6,272 nucleotides of DNA from an uncultured Prevotellaceae bacterium (GCA_946539635.1 CAMNHS010000083.1:1-6272); one strand, 5' to 3'. Counted from the stretch's first letter, positions 1-5,731 are shown. The notes: generated by a model from the letters alone, not told the origin. Translations and numbers: made by a program.

Positions 1-35
1 AAAAACAGGCTTGTATATCTCACGACACACAAGCC
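1..35 (-). terminator. Intrinsic terminator of the minus-strand minigene
   Basis: On the minus strand, 35 down to 8 folds into a continuous 12-bp stem: GGCTTGTGTGTC pairs with GATATACAAGCC around a GTGA (GNRA-type) tetraloop. The U-rich tail TGTTTTT follows at 7 to 1. Two inner pairs are G-U wobbles on the minus strand. On the plus strand the same positions would be A-C mismatches and no T tract follows, so the hairpin is built for minus-strand RNA. It ends the short unit that begins near 261. The window edge cuts the sequence just after the tail. Confidence 0.8.
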
Positions 36-75
36 CTTTAACTATAATCTATTTTATCAACTATTTACATTTCCA

Positions 76-216
76 TCATCCAACCCAGATTGCTGTATCT
101 GCTGAGGATGATGGGGTATCATTGTATTCTGAAGTTTCTGGCTTCTTTGGTTCCGCTTTTTCTGATGAAGAATGCTTGCTGCGGAAAAACTTCTTTAAGG
201 ATTTTATCAGACCCAT
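76..216 (-). CDS. Small basic 46-residue peptide, unknown function
   Basis: ATG at 216-214 and TGA at 78-76 give 46 residues. The peptide starts MGLIKSLKKFFRSKH, which could form a short cationic amphipathic helix. It continues with a Ser/Glu/Pro/Lys-rich, probably disordered tail and ends TAIWVG. I do not recognise a family. The case for a real gene is its setting. A TACCTTTG -7 box lies about 50 bases upstream (275-268), the leader between is one 8-bp repeat array, and a well-formed minus-strand terminator lies about 40 bases after the stop (35-1). The start follows AAACCATC, with no Shine-Dalgarno, as is usual in Bacteroidetes. A plus-strand reading of the same bases has no such signals. 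The transcript could instead be a small RNA that happens to contain an ORF. A membrane-active or envelope-associated peptide is only a guess from the N-terminus. Confidence 0.55.
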   Translation of the reverse strand: MGLIKSLKKFFRSKHSSSEKAEPKKPETSEYNDTPSSSADTAIWVG

Positions 217-219
217 GAT

Positions 220-260
220 GGTTTAATAGATTAATAGTTTAATGGTTTAATGGTTTATTT
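220..260 (-). repeat. Five-unit 8-bp repeat array forming the minigene leader
   Basis: Reading the plus strand, 221-260 divides exactly into five octamers: GTTTAATA, GATTAATA, GTTTAATG, GTTTAATG and GTTTATTT. The array fills the space between the likely minus-strand transcription start (about 261) and the ATG at 216. It gives an A-rich, probably unstructured leader. The rest of the intergenic stretch to 410 holds the minigene promoter, the TTGGCCCAA palindromes and the promoter of the gene at 410. Confidence 0.7.
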
Positions 261-267
261 CTGGGTG

Positions 268-275
268 CAAAGGTA
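268..275 (-). promoter_or_regulatory. Bacteroidetes -7 box for the minigene
   Basis: The minus strand reads TACCTTTG at 275-268, an exact match to the TAnnTTTG consensus of Bacteroidetes housekeeping promoters, followed by CACCC. Transcription would start near 261. No good TTTG -33 box is seen about 20 bases upstream; the nearest TTG (305-303) is too far. The downstream CACCC is shared with the promoters at 1659-1671 and 5833-5845. Confidence 0.6.
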
Positions 276-296
276 GGACTTTTTCTTTAAACCCCA

Positions 297-315
297 TTGG
301 CCCAAATTGGCCCAA
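297..315. promoter_or_regulatory. Two palindromes TTGGCCCAA at 10-bp spacing, possible operator
   Basis: TTGGCCCAA occurs at 297-305 and again at 307-315. Each is a 9-bp palindrome with a central C, and their centres are 10 bp apart, so they present on the same face of the helix. A further half site (ATTGA) follows at 316-320. They sit between the divergent promoters of the minigene and the gene at 410, whose product has a putative DNA-binding domain. An autoregulatory operator is plausible; a chance tandem duplication is the alternative. Confidence 0.35.
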
Positions 316-373
316 ATTGAAAATAGTACTGCATTTTTTGTGTTTTTACCTTTTATATGTCATAGGAAATGTG

Positions 374-381
374 TAATTTTG
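374..381 (+). promoter_or_regulatory. Bacteroidetes -7 box for the 197-residue protein gene
   Basis: TAATTTTG matches TAnnTTTG exactly and places the transcription start near 386-388, leaving a leader of about 22 bases before the ATG at 410. A TTTG lies at 337-340, but it is about 33 bases away, too far for a normal -33 element. The promoter may be weak or activator-dependent. Confidence 0.55.
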
Positions 382-409
382 TGCACAAATAAGTCACATT
401 ACAAAAAAA

Positions 410-1003
410 ATGGCAGAAATTAATAAGGAACAGATAAGACAGATTTGCAGAAGCGTAGAACTGGCGATTGGTCAGCCTGTGCAAACTCCTAAGGATTTTG
501 AGAACCTGAGCCAACAGATATTCAGCAGAACAGGAAAGCTGCTGAGTCGCAACACTTTGCGTCGCATCTGGGGAAACATGGATGATGGCACTAATCCACG
601 CAGTAATACACTCCTGATACTGGTTCGTTTCCTGGGATATAACAACATAGAGAGTTTTCTCACGGCTACAGACAATGGAGAAAACACACCACAGAGCGGA
701 TTTGTGATGACTCGCAAACTGAGTGTTTCTGTCGATGTGAATGTGGGTGACAAAATAAGACTTACATGGCTGCCAGACAGGGTGTGTGACATAGAATATA
801 CTGGCAGTCTTTGTTTCAGAGTTATTGCCTCCAGCCAGACTCGTCTGCAGCCTGGTGATACGTTTCAGTGTAGCATGATAATTGATGGAGAACCGCTGTA
901 TCTGGATCAGCTGCAGCATCATGAGGACAATGGCAAAAGCAGCCACCCCATGTCGTATGTATGCGGATTAAAGCAGGGTATCCGATTTGAAAGAATAGAT
1001 TAA
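410..1003 (+). CDS. Hypothetical protein, putative DNA-binding N-terminus plus beta-rich domain
   Basis: This is a soluble protein of 197 residues with no signal peptide or membrane segment. Residues about 35-85 contain a run resembling a Bacteroidetes-specific helical module that I associate with putative DNA-binding proteins: 'SRNTLRRIWG', then a short loop (MDDGTNPRSN), then 'TLLILVRFLGY' and 'SF'. Residues 103-197 are predicted beta-rich, with 'GDKIRLTWLPDRVCDIEY' and 'LQPGDTFQC', and end near 'CGLKQGIRFERID'. Proteins with this C-terminal half are, as I recall, common uncharacterised Bacteroidales proteins. ATG 410 follows an A-run and lies about 30 bases after a TAATTTTG box, so the start is convincing. 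The gene is alone in its direction, divergent from the minigene and convergent with the LRR gene. A transcription regulator is a reasonable inference; the effector, if any, is unknown. Confidence 0.75.
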   Translation: MAEINKEQIRQICRSVELAIGQPVQTPKDFENLSQQIFSRTGKLLSRNTLRRIWGNMDDGTNPRSNTLLILVRFLGYNNIESFLTATDNGENTPQSGFVMTRKLSVSVDVNVGDKIRLTWLPDRVCDIEYTGSLCFRVIASSQTRLQPGDTFQCSMIIDGEPLYLDQLQHHEDNGKSSHPMSYVCGLKQGIRFERID

Positions 1004-1030
1004 ACCCAAATCGGTCATTAGACTTGGGTT
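1003..1030. terminator. Shared hairpin between convergent stop codons
   Basis: AACCCAAATC (1003-1012) and GACTTGGGTT (1021-1030) form a 10-bp stem with an 8-base loop. The arms begin in the last base of the plus stop codon (1001-1003) and end in the minus stop codon (1029-1031), so nearly the whole 25-bp gap is hairpin. On the minus strand all ten positions pair, one as G-U; on the plus strand that position is an A-C mismatch. It is thus better suited to ending the LRR transcript, although neither side has a strong U tract. Confidence 0.55.
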
Positions 1031-1658
1031 AAAGATCATAGTCTTCCATACGATAGCGGAATAGTCCCCACACAAGACTATTCTTAAAGGTATCACTGGT
1101 TCCTGCAGGAATCATCAGAATGGCTTTGTCGATAGTCGATTTGTCAAAGATATCAGAATAGACAGATAACCCACTGCGAGAGCGGAGACGTATGAGATTG
1201 AGCGAAGGACAATCTCTGAAAGCAGCAGGATAGATGACAACAAGATTGCGTGGCAGTGTTATTTGAGTGAGCGACGTACAACCAATGAAGGATTGGTCAC
1301 CAATATCTGTCATCGTCTCTGGCATAACTACTTCTGTCAGTCGCGTACAATAGGCAAAAGCATGACGTGAGATTCCTTTCACCCAATAACGTATGCCATT
1401 GGGGGCTGTAATACTATCGGGTATTATGATGCGTCCGACAGTCGTTGTATCGATAGCGGGCTTTCCATAGGTATTGCAACCAACAAGGGCATGACGTTCC
1501 TGTCCCTTTCCACGCAGAAAAGTAACCATAACGGTGCGCCCATCACAGTTAACAGGCAGTTGGAAAACTCGTGGACTTGCCAATACGCTATCTTTACCTT
1601 CTGCATGAAGACAAAGAGGTGTAAAGAGCAAAACTATACTAAGCAATATTGCAATCAT
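1029..1658 (-). CDS. Secreted BspA-like leucine-rich repeat protein (LRR_5 type)
   Basis: This protein has 209 residues. Residues 1-19 (MIAILLSIVLLFTPLCLHA) look like a Sec signal peptide, cleaved before EGKD; unusually, the n-region has no Lys or Arg. Residues about 94-162 hold three 23-residue BspA/TpLRR repeats with the pattern I..AF..C..L..V..P: 'ISRHAFAYCTRLTEVVMPE', 'IGDQSFIGCTSLTQITLP' and 'IYPAAFRDCPSLNLIRL'. The C-terminal 'MIPAGTSDTFKNS' is the usual capping 'VPAGtxxxYk' strand. Such proteins act at the cell surface or in the periplasm and in some relatives mediate adhesion; with only three repeats and no visible sorting domain, no specific role can be given. The ATG lies six bases after the -7 box, and an in-frame TAA just upstream excludes an earlier start, so the mRNA may be leaderless. 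It is divergent from the kinase gene, and a regulatory link is possible but unproven. Confidence 0.85.
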   Translation of the reverse strand: MIAILLSIVLLFTPLCLHAEGKDSVLASPRVFQLPVNCDGRTVMVTFLRGKGQERHALVGCNTYGKPAIDTTTVGRIIIPDSITAPNGIRYWVKGISRHAFAYCTRLTEVVMPETMTDIGDQSFIGCTSLTQITLPRNLVVIYPAAFRDCPSLNLIRLRSRSGLSVYSDIFDKSTIDKAILMIPAGTSDTFKNSLVWGLFRYRMEDYDL

Positions 1659-1705
1659 GGGTGCGAAGGTACAATAATTTTAACGAAAACGAAAACGAAA
1701 ACGAA
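1659..1705 (-). repeat. 47-bp promoter module, copy 1 (inverted relative to 5799-5845)
   Basis: Reading the minus strand from 1705 to 1659 and the plus strand from 5799 to 5845, 45 of 47 positions agree by eye. The differences are two substitutions within the TTTTCG run; the proximal 25 bases, ending CACCC, are identical. The upstream half is a hexamer array (CGAAAA on the plus strand): three full units at 1684-1701 and a partial fourth. The copies are about 4.1 kb apart on opposite strands, and both direct transcription away from the segment between them. Confidence 0.8.
1664..1695 (-). promoter_or_regulatory. Promoter of the LRR gene
   Basis: The minus strand reads TTTTCG (1695-1690), 18 bases, then TACCTTCG (1671-1664). 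This is a Bacteroidetes-type -33/-7 pair with C in place of the third T of the -7 box. The transcription start would fall at about 1658-1661, at or next to the ATG. The sequence from 1705 down to 1659 is almost identical to the patatin promoter at 5799-5845. Confidence 0.6.
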
Positions 1706-1758
1706 GAAATCTTGCAAATAATGTACGAAAAGAATCATTTTTTGCGTTTATTTAATGT

Positions 1759-3114
1759 ATGGCGAATAAAGAAACGGACGAGAAAGAGGTTTCGGGATAC
1801 CTTTCCGACCCTTTTGTCGAAGACATAGGACAGCACTTTACCAACATAGAACTGTTGAGTAGCGAAGGCTTTACACGATTGTATAAAGCTATGCGCTATG
1901 GCCGTTGGTTTGTGCTGAAGACGATGACAGACGATACTGATGGCAGTTGCAGCAATTGCCAGATGTTGTTGCACAAGGAGTTGGAACTGCTTATGAGGAT
2001 GCAGCATGCTGGTGTGGTGCAGGCTATCGGATTGGAAGATATTGAGGGCATTGGTGAGGCTATCATCATGGAGTATGTTGATGGCAGCACACTTGACGAA
2101 TGGCTTACTACCGGTCCTGACAAAAAGAAGCGCATCAGGGTGGCAGGCGAACTGGCAGAGGCTCTGGCGTATGTTCATTCGCTCGGCATAGTACATCGTG
2201 ACCTAAAACCAAAGAACATTATGGTGACTCGCAATGGAGAGCGAGTAAAAATCATAGACTTCGGCCTTGCTGACAGCGATAGGAATGCTGTACTGAAGCA
2301 ACCTGCAGGCACTCTGTCCTATATGTCACCGGAACAGGCGCAAAGCAGTGTACCTGATATGCGTAACGACATTTATTCGCTGGGATTGATTTTGGAAGAA
2401 TTGCAGCTTGGTCGTGCATATAAAAAGGTGGTGGGACGATGTCTGATGCCTATTGACCGTCGATGGAACAATATGGAAGAGATTCTGGCAGAGTTTGCAA
2501 GAATAGAGAAACGTCGATGGCCCTTGGTGGTGAATATCTTAGTAGCAATGCTGTTGCTGGCTCTGGGACTCACCACGCTCCTTTTGAATAACGATGACAC
2601 CCAAGAGACAAAGGTCGCTATTGATTCTGTGCGTAACGAACTGGTGCAGAAACAGCAACATAGCGAACAGAAAAGAACAATAGCAGAAGAACGGATGAAG
2701 ACCGTCATAGCAACGCTAAACGACAGTCTTAAACAACTGGCTGCTACGAATGAGCAGTTGAAAAAAGAATTGAATCAAGAGGAAAACCTGAAGAAAGAAG
2801 CACTGAAGGCCCTGCAACGAGAGATTGCGAAGTCAAAGATAAACCAGCATCTGGACACGCTGTCACATTGGAACTACCGCTGGCAAGACCTCAGTCAGCG
2901 TGTTGCTGCTATAGCACAATTTATTCATGGCTATACAGACAATCTGCAGAAACAATGTGATCATGCTGCTGCAGACCGAATACGTGAAACAATGCTAAAG
3001 GAGTGGCAACGCTGGAGCAATCAGGTAACCAATAAGATGGAACTTCTTTTGAGAGCAGAGAAAGAGTCAGATTATACTAAGCATAGGAACATGCCACCAC
3101 AGATTAAGTTCTAA
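1759..3114 (+). CDS. Membrane Ser/Thr protein kinase with coiled-coil extracytoplasmic region
   Basis: This is a Hanks-type kinase of 451 residues. The kinase domain (about 26-250) has beta-3 Lys54 in 'RYGRWFVLK', a candidate alpha-C Glu74, the catalytic loop HRDLKPKN with Asp148 and Asn153, DFG at 167-169, SPE at 190-192 and 'NDIYSLG' with Asp204. The glycine-rich loop is degenerate: 'LSSEGFTRLYKA' puts Ser, Glu and Thr where the three glycines normally are. The C-lobe is compressed between 'SLGLILEEL' and 'RCLMPIDRRW'. As I recall, both traits occur in other Bacteroidetes kinases. One membrane helix (about 254-276) follows, then a long coiled coil (about 284-362) and a helical C-terminus with no recognised sensor domain, so residues beyond 277 should be periplasmic. 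ATG 1759 overlaps an upstream ATG (1755) that opens only a four-codon ORF. The promoter is weak: TTTG at 1741-1744 without a TA. The substrate is unknown. The stop codon overlaps that of the next, convergent gene. Confidence 0.88.
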   Translation: MANKETDEKEVSGYLSDPFVEDIGQHFTNIELLSSEGFTRLYKAMRYGRWFVLKTMTDDTDGSCSNCQMLLHKELELLMRMQHAGVVQAIGLEDIEGIGEAIIMEYVDGSTLDEWLTTGPDKKKRIRVAGELAEALAYVHSLGIVHRDLKPKNIMVTRNGERVKIIDFGLADSDRNAVLKQPAGTLSYMSPEQAQSSVPDMRNDIYSLGLILEELQLGRAYKKVVGRCLMPIDRRWNNMEEILAEFARIEKRRWPLVVNILVAMLLLALGLTTLLLNNDDTQETKVAIDSVRNELVQKQQHSEQKRTIAEERMKTVIATLNDSLKQLAATNEQLKKELNQEENLKKEALKALQREIAKSKINQHLDTLSHWNYRWQDLSQRVAAIAQFIHGYTDNLQKQCDHAAADRIRETMLKEWQRWSNQVTNKMELLLRAEKESDYTKHRNMPPQIKF

Positions 3115-3776
3115 TCTTCATTCCGTTTGTCGATGAATTTATAACCTGCAAACTTTGCTTTTGGGAAGACAAAGAGGCTATCATCGAGATTGCCTGCCTG
3201 GAAATTCGAGATATGTATGGTGGCCCAGAAGAAGGCTACTTTTATCTTCAGGCTTTTGGGGGCACGAGTGCGTTTATCGAGCAGTATGCGGGCTTCCTTC
3301 ACACCATCAACGCCTTTCTTTGCCTTGATAGTGATGAGATAGCCATCGTCCACGTTTGCTATGCTGTAGTTATAGTTGTCGGGCTCAAACTTAAACTTAT
3401 CCTCGTACTTACTCTTTTTCTTGGAAGAGGCCTTATACACCTCTACAGTCTTTTTCTTCTCCTTGGTATAATAGGCTGTAACACCATCGTTCCAACCAAG
3501 ACTGTTTTTTGAAGCAAAGCGGCTTTTCTTTCCCTTATACCACACAGTACCTTCCGTCTTATAAAGGCTTGCGATATTCACCTTATAATGCATCGTTGCC
3601 CCCTCATCGCTGAATGCACGATGATAGGTATCGAGAAACATACGCTTCGCCTGGCGGGAGTTTGGGGTCTCCTGAGCATTTGCTGCTATAGTCACAAGAC
3701 TAAGCAGGAATGTGAAAAGTGAAATGTGAAATGTCAAATGTGAAAAAATGAAAGTGGTCTTAAACCAATTATGCAT
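3111..3776 (-). CDS. LolA-like secreted/periplasmic protein
   Basis: This protein has 221 residues. Residues 1-34 form a long signal peptide (core 'FHISLFTFLLSLVTIAANA', predicted cut before QETP), partly encoded by a 7-bp tandem repeat. The mature part resembles LolA/LolB-type lipoprotein carriers: an N-terminal helix ('QAKRMFLDTYHRAF'), then antiparallel strands such as 'GTVWYKGKKSRFAS' and 'WNDGVTAYYTKEKKKTVEVY', a Lys-rich middle, 'ARILLDKRTRAPKSLKI', and a final 'NLDDSLFVFPKAKFAGYKFID'. LolA carries lipoproteins from the inner to the outer membrane. Bacteroidetes have many LolA-like paralogues of unknown cargo, so I do not name it lolA. It follows the GH2 gene after an 89-bp gap without a TAnnTTTG box, so cotranscription is likely. 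No terminator is possible before its stop codon meets the kinase stop codon (3111-3114). Confidence 0.6.
   Translation of the reverse strand: MHNWFKTTFIFSHLTFHISLFTFLLSLVTIAANAQETPNSRQAKRMFLDTYHRAFSDEGATMHYKVNIASLYKTEGTVWYKGKKSRFASKNSLGWNDGVTAYYTKEKKKTVEVYKASSKKKSKYEDKFKFEPDNYNYSIANVDDGYLITIKAKKGVDGVKEARILLDKRTRAPKSLKIKVAFFWATIHISNFQAGNLDDSLFVFPKAKFAGYKFIDKRNED
3711..3745 (-). repeat. Five-unit 7-bp repeat inside the signal-peptide codons
   Basis: The plus strand divides exactly into TGTGAAA, AGTGAAA, TGTGAAA, TGTCAAA and TGTGAAA. In the gene's sense this is TTTCACA-like. It encodes roughly SHLTFHISLFTF of the LolA-like protein. Since 7 is not a multiple of 3, gain or loss of one unit would shift the frame. 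Confidence 0.85.
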
Positions 3777-3865
3777 TGTGAATTATAAATATTGAACTCT
3801 ATTAAACTCCTTAAACTTTTAAACTCTTAAACTGTCGTTAACCTTTAATCGTTAACCTTTAACCG
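3777..3865 (-). repeat. Operon gap made of 8-bp and 7-bp repeat arrays
   Basis: The gap between the GH2 stop codon and the LolA-like start codon holds two phase-locked arrays. Plus-strand 3802-3834 contains TTAAACTCC, TTAAACTT, TTAAACTC and TTAAACTG, preceded by the variant TTGAACTCTA. Positions 3836-3870 split into heptamers CGTTAAC, CTTTAAT, CGTTAAC, CTTTAAC and CGTTACT, the last running into the GH2 stop codon. I see no TAnnTTTG promoter and no hairpin terminator, so the gap looks like an internal operon leader. Confidence 0.65.
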
Positions 3866-5731
3866 TTACTTATTCTTATACCACTCCTGCAGGACCTTGA
3901 AGGCGAGTTTCTTCTCTCCATTGTCTGAGACAACACCTTTTCTGTTATAGTAGTCCTGTATGCCATTGAGCACACGACGTGGGGAGCGGAAGTCCTTCAG
4001 TATCCAAGGTGACGTGCCTGCAAGTCCCTCTATCTTGTCTATCATATTCAGGTTCTCACGATAGAGATTCTCCTGGAACTCCTCTGTCCAGCGTTGGTTC
4101 TTTGCACCATGATAGCCATACTTTGCGCCGCCGCCGAACTCGCTGATGATAACAGGTTTGTCATAAGGAATCTCCCACACCATCTTTGGAGCATCATTAA
4201 CATCACGATACCAACCGATGTACTGATTGAAGGATACAACATCAACGTACTGGCTCATATTGTCCTGCAGACGATTCTTATAGTTGGATGCTGACAACAC
4301 CTCCATCGCCATAGATATCAAACGGGTATTATCGAGGCTACGTGCATATTGAGACAGGCTGCTCAGGAACTTGTCACGCTCCGGAGAATGAGGTGTCTCG
4401 TTAGCGATAGACCATATTATGACATTTGCACGATTCTGGTCGCGTGCTATCATGTCTGTCAGCTGTCGCTGTGCATTTTTATAGGTATCAGGATTCTTCC
4501 ATGCAATAGTCCAATAGACAGGTATCTCAGACCACACCAGAATACCCATTCTCTCTGCTTCGCGCACAGCATATTCGTTATGTGGATAGTGTGCCAGACG
4601 CACGAAGTTACATCCCAATTCCTTTGCCCATGACAGCAGGGTGTGGGCATCTTCTGTTGAGTTAGCTCTACCACCGCCATTTGGTTTCTCCTCGTGGATG
4701 CTGATGCCACGCAGGAAGATAGGCTTGCCATTGAGCAGTATTTGCTTTCCCCTTGTCTCGATGGTGCGGAAGCCGATGCTGTCACTTACGAAGTCACTTA
4801 CCACAGTACCATCTGCTGCTTTTCCATCTAACGACAAATCAACACGATAACGCTTCGGTGTTTCTGGGCACCATAGCGTGAGGCGTTTTGATGGCACGCT
4901 GACAACGAGACGGGCATTACCATCGTTATCTGTAACACATTCCTTCTCAATCTTCAGTTCCGGAATGCACAATGTCACCTTCTGTCCTGCCAAAGGCTTG
5001 CTGAGGTGAGCCGTCATCGTTATCTCACGCTGGCGAGCCTTGGCATCAGCCTTCTCCAGCTGCAGCTTATAGTTCTCAATGTATGTATTTGGCACCTTTA
5101 CCAACATCACATCGCGGGTAATGCCACCATAGTTCCACCAGTCGAATATCAGTGTTGGCACATTCTCTGGCTTGCGCTTGTTGTCAACCTTCACAATGAC
5201 GACATTCTCACCGCTACGCAGCAGGTCTGTGACATCATAGTTGAAAGGTGTGAAGCCACCAATATGGTGTCCTGCCTCCTTACCGTTCACATAGACGTGG
5301 CAGTCATAATTCACAGCACCAAAATAGAGCAGTGTGCGGCAGCCTTCGATAGGCACCTGTGCCTGGAAACTGGTCTTAAACCATACTGTTCCCTCATAGA
5401 AGAACAGCTTTTCGTCCTGCGTATTCCAGTCGCCAGGAATATGCATCGTAGGGGCCTTGTCAAAGTCATACTCTATGAGGTCCTCAGGACGCTGGGGCTT
5501 TGCATTACAGAAGAATCCCCATCGTGTAGGATTCATGCGATAGTCATAATACCCCTCTTCCTGCACATCAACAATATAGTGCCAGTCGCCATTCAGCGAC
5601 ATCGTTTCATGAGACATCACATTACCAAGTTGCGGCACCTCCTGGGCACTTACGCTCAGTGGAACAAAAAACAATGAAACAATGATAAAATGAAAGAATG
5701 AAAAAATGAAAGGGGCTTTTGAATCACGCAT
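3866..5731 (-). CDS. Secreted GH2 glycoside hydrolase, probable beta-glucuronidase type
   Basis: This protein has 621 residues. It has a signal peptide 1-29 (cut SVSA|QEVP), a GH2 jelly-roll domain about 42-213 ('LNGDWHYIVD', 'FFYEGTVWFKTSF', 'VYVNGKEAGHHIGGFTPF', 'WWNYGGITRDV'), an Ig-like domain about 215-322, and a TIM barrel from about 324 ('FLRGISIHEE', 'VRLAHYPHNE'). The acid/base residue is Glu445 in 'WSIANETP' and the nucleophile Glu531 in 'VIISEFGGG'. 'FNQYIGWY' (501-508) and the N-x-K motif Asn596/Lys598 in 'YYNRKG' match the uronate-binding positions of E. coli GusA, which favours a glucuronide or other uronide over plain galactoside. However, the position of GusA Arg562 appears to be Gln592, so a related uronidase or another GH2 activity is possible. 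The length suits the family. No susC/susD genes are visible. It is first in a two-gene minus operon with its own promoter at 5761-5792, and should act in the periplasm or at the surface. Confidence 0.85.
   Translation of the reverse strand: MRDSKAPFIFSFFHFIIVSLFFVPLSVSAQEVPQLGNVMSHETMSLNGDWHYIVDVQEEGYYDYRMNPTRWGFFCNAKPQRPEDLIEYDFDKAPTMHIPGDWNTQDEKLFFYEGTVWFKTSFQAQVPIEGCRTLLYFGAVNYDCHVYVNGKEAGHHIGGFTPFNYDVTDLLRSGENVVIVKVDNKRKPENVPTLIFDWWNYGGITRDVMLVKVPNTYIENYKLQLEKADAKARQREITMTAHLSKPLAGQKVTLCIPELKIEKECVTDNDGNARLVVSVPSKRLTLWCPETPKRYRVDLSLDGKAADGTVVSDFVSDSIGFRTIETRGKQILLNGKPIFLRGISIHEEKPNGGGRANSTEDAHTLLSWAKELGCNFVRLAHYPHNEYAVREAERMGILVWSEIPVYWTIAWKNPDTYKNAQRQLTDMIARDQNRANVIIWSIANETPHSPERDKFLSSLSQYARSLDNTRLISMAMEVLSASNYKNRLQDNMSQYVDVVSFNQYIGWYRDVNDAPKMVWEIPYDKPVIISEFGGGAKYGYHGAKNQRWTEEFQENLYRENLNMIDKIEGLAGTSPWILKDFRSPRRVLNGIQDYYNRKGVVSDNGEKKLAFKVLQEWYKNK
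5671..5710 (-). repeat. Five-unit 8-bp repeat inside the GH2 signal-peptide codons
   Basis: The plus strand divides exactly into ACAATGAA, ACAATGAT, AAAATGAA, AGAATGAA and AAAATGAA. In sense these are TTCATTTT-like units, and three units read as eight codons giving FIFSFFHF, the h-region seen at residues 8-15. The unit length is not a multiple of 3, so slippage by one unit would frameshift the gene. Confidence 0.85.

Noticed and set aside
11..226. Plus-strand 71-codon ORF at the left edge
   Set aside because: It has no promoter, and its start lies inside the minus-strand terminator hairpin. The opposite strand has a full set of transcription signals.
353..946. Long minus-strand ORF (197 codons) opposite the gene at 410
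   Set aside because: Its product is rich in His, Cys, Gln and Ile without domain order. It covers the convincing plus gene in antisense and has no TAnnTTTG box.
1755..1769. Micro-ORF ATG TAT GGC GAA TAA overlapping the kinase start
   Set aside because: With four codons and no other sign of function, it is probably chance, although it could slightly reduce kinase initiation.
1735..2196. Minus-strand ORF opposite the kinase domain
   Set aside because: It is antisense to conserved kinase motifs, so it is explained as their complement.
3777..3870. Repeat cluster considered as a CRISPR or an origin
   Set aside because: Units are 7-9 bp, directly adjacent and without spacers. No cas genes or DnaA-box set is present.
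5006..5677. Plus-strand 223-codon ORF opposite the GH2 N-terminal half
   Set aside because: It is antisense to clear GH2 motifs, and its composition (His, Ile, Leu rich) does not suggest a protein.
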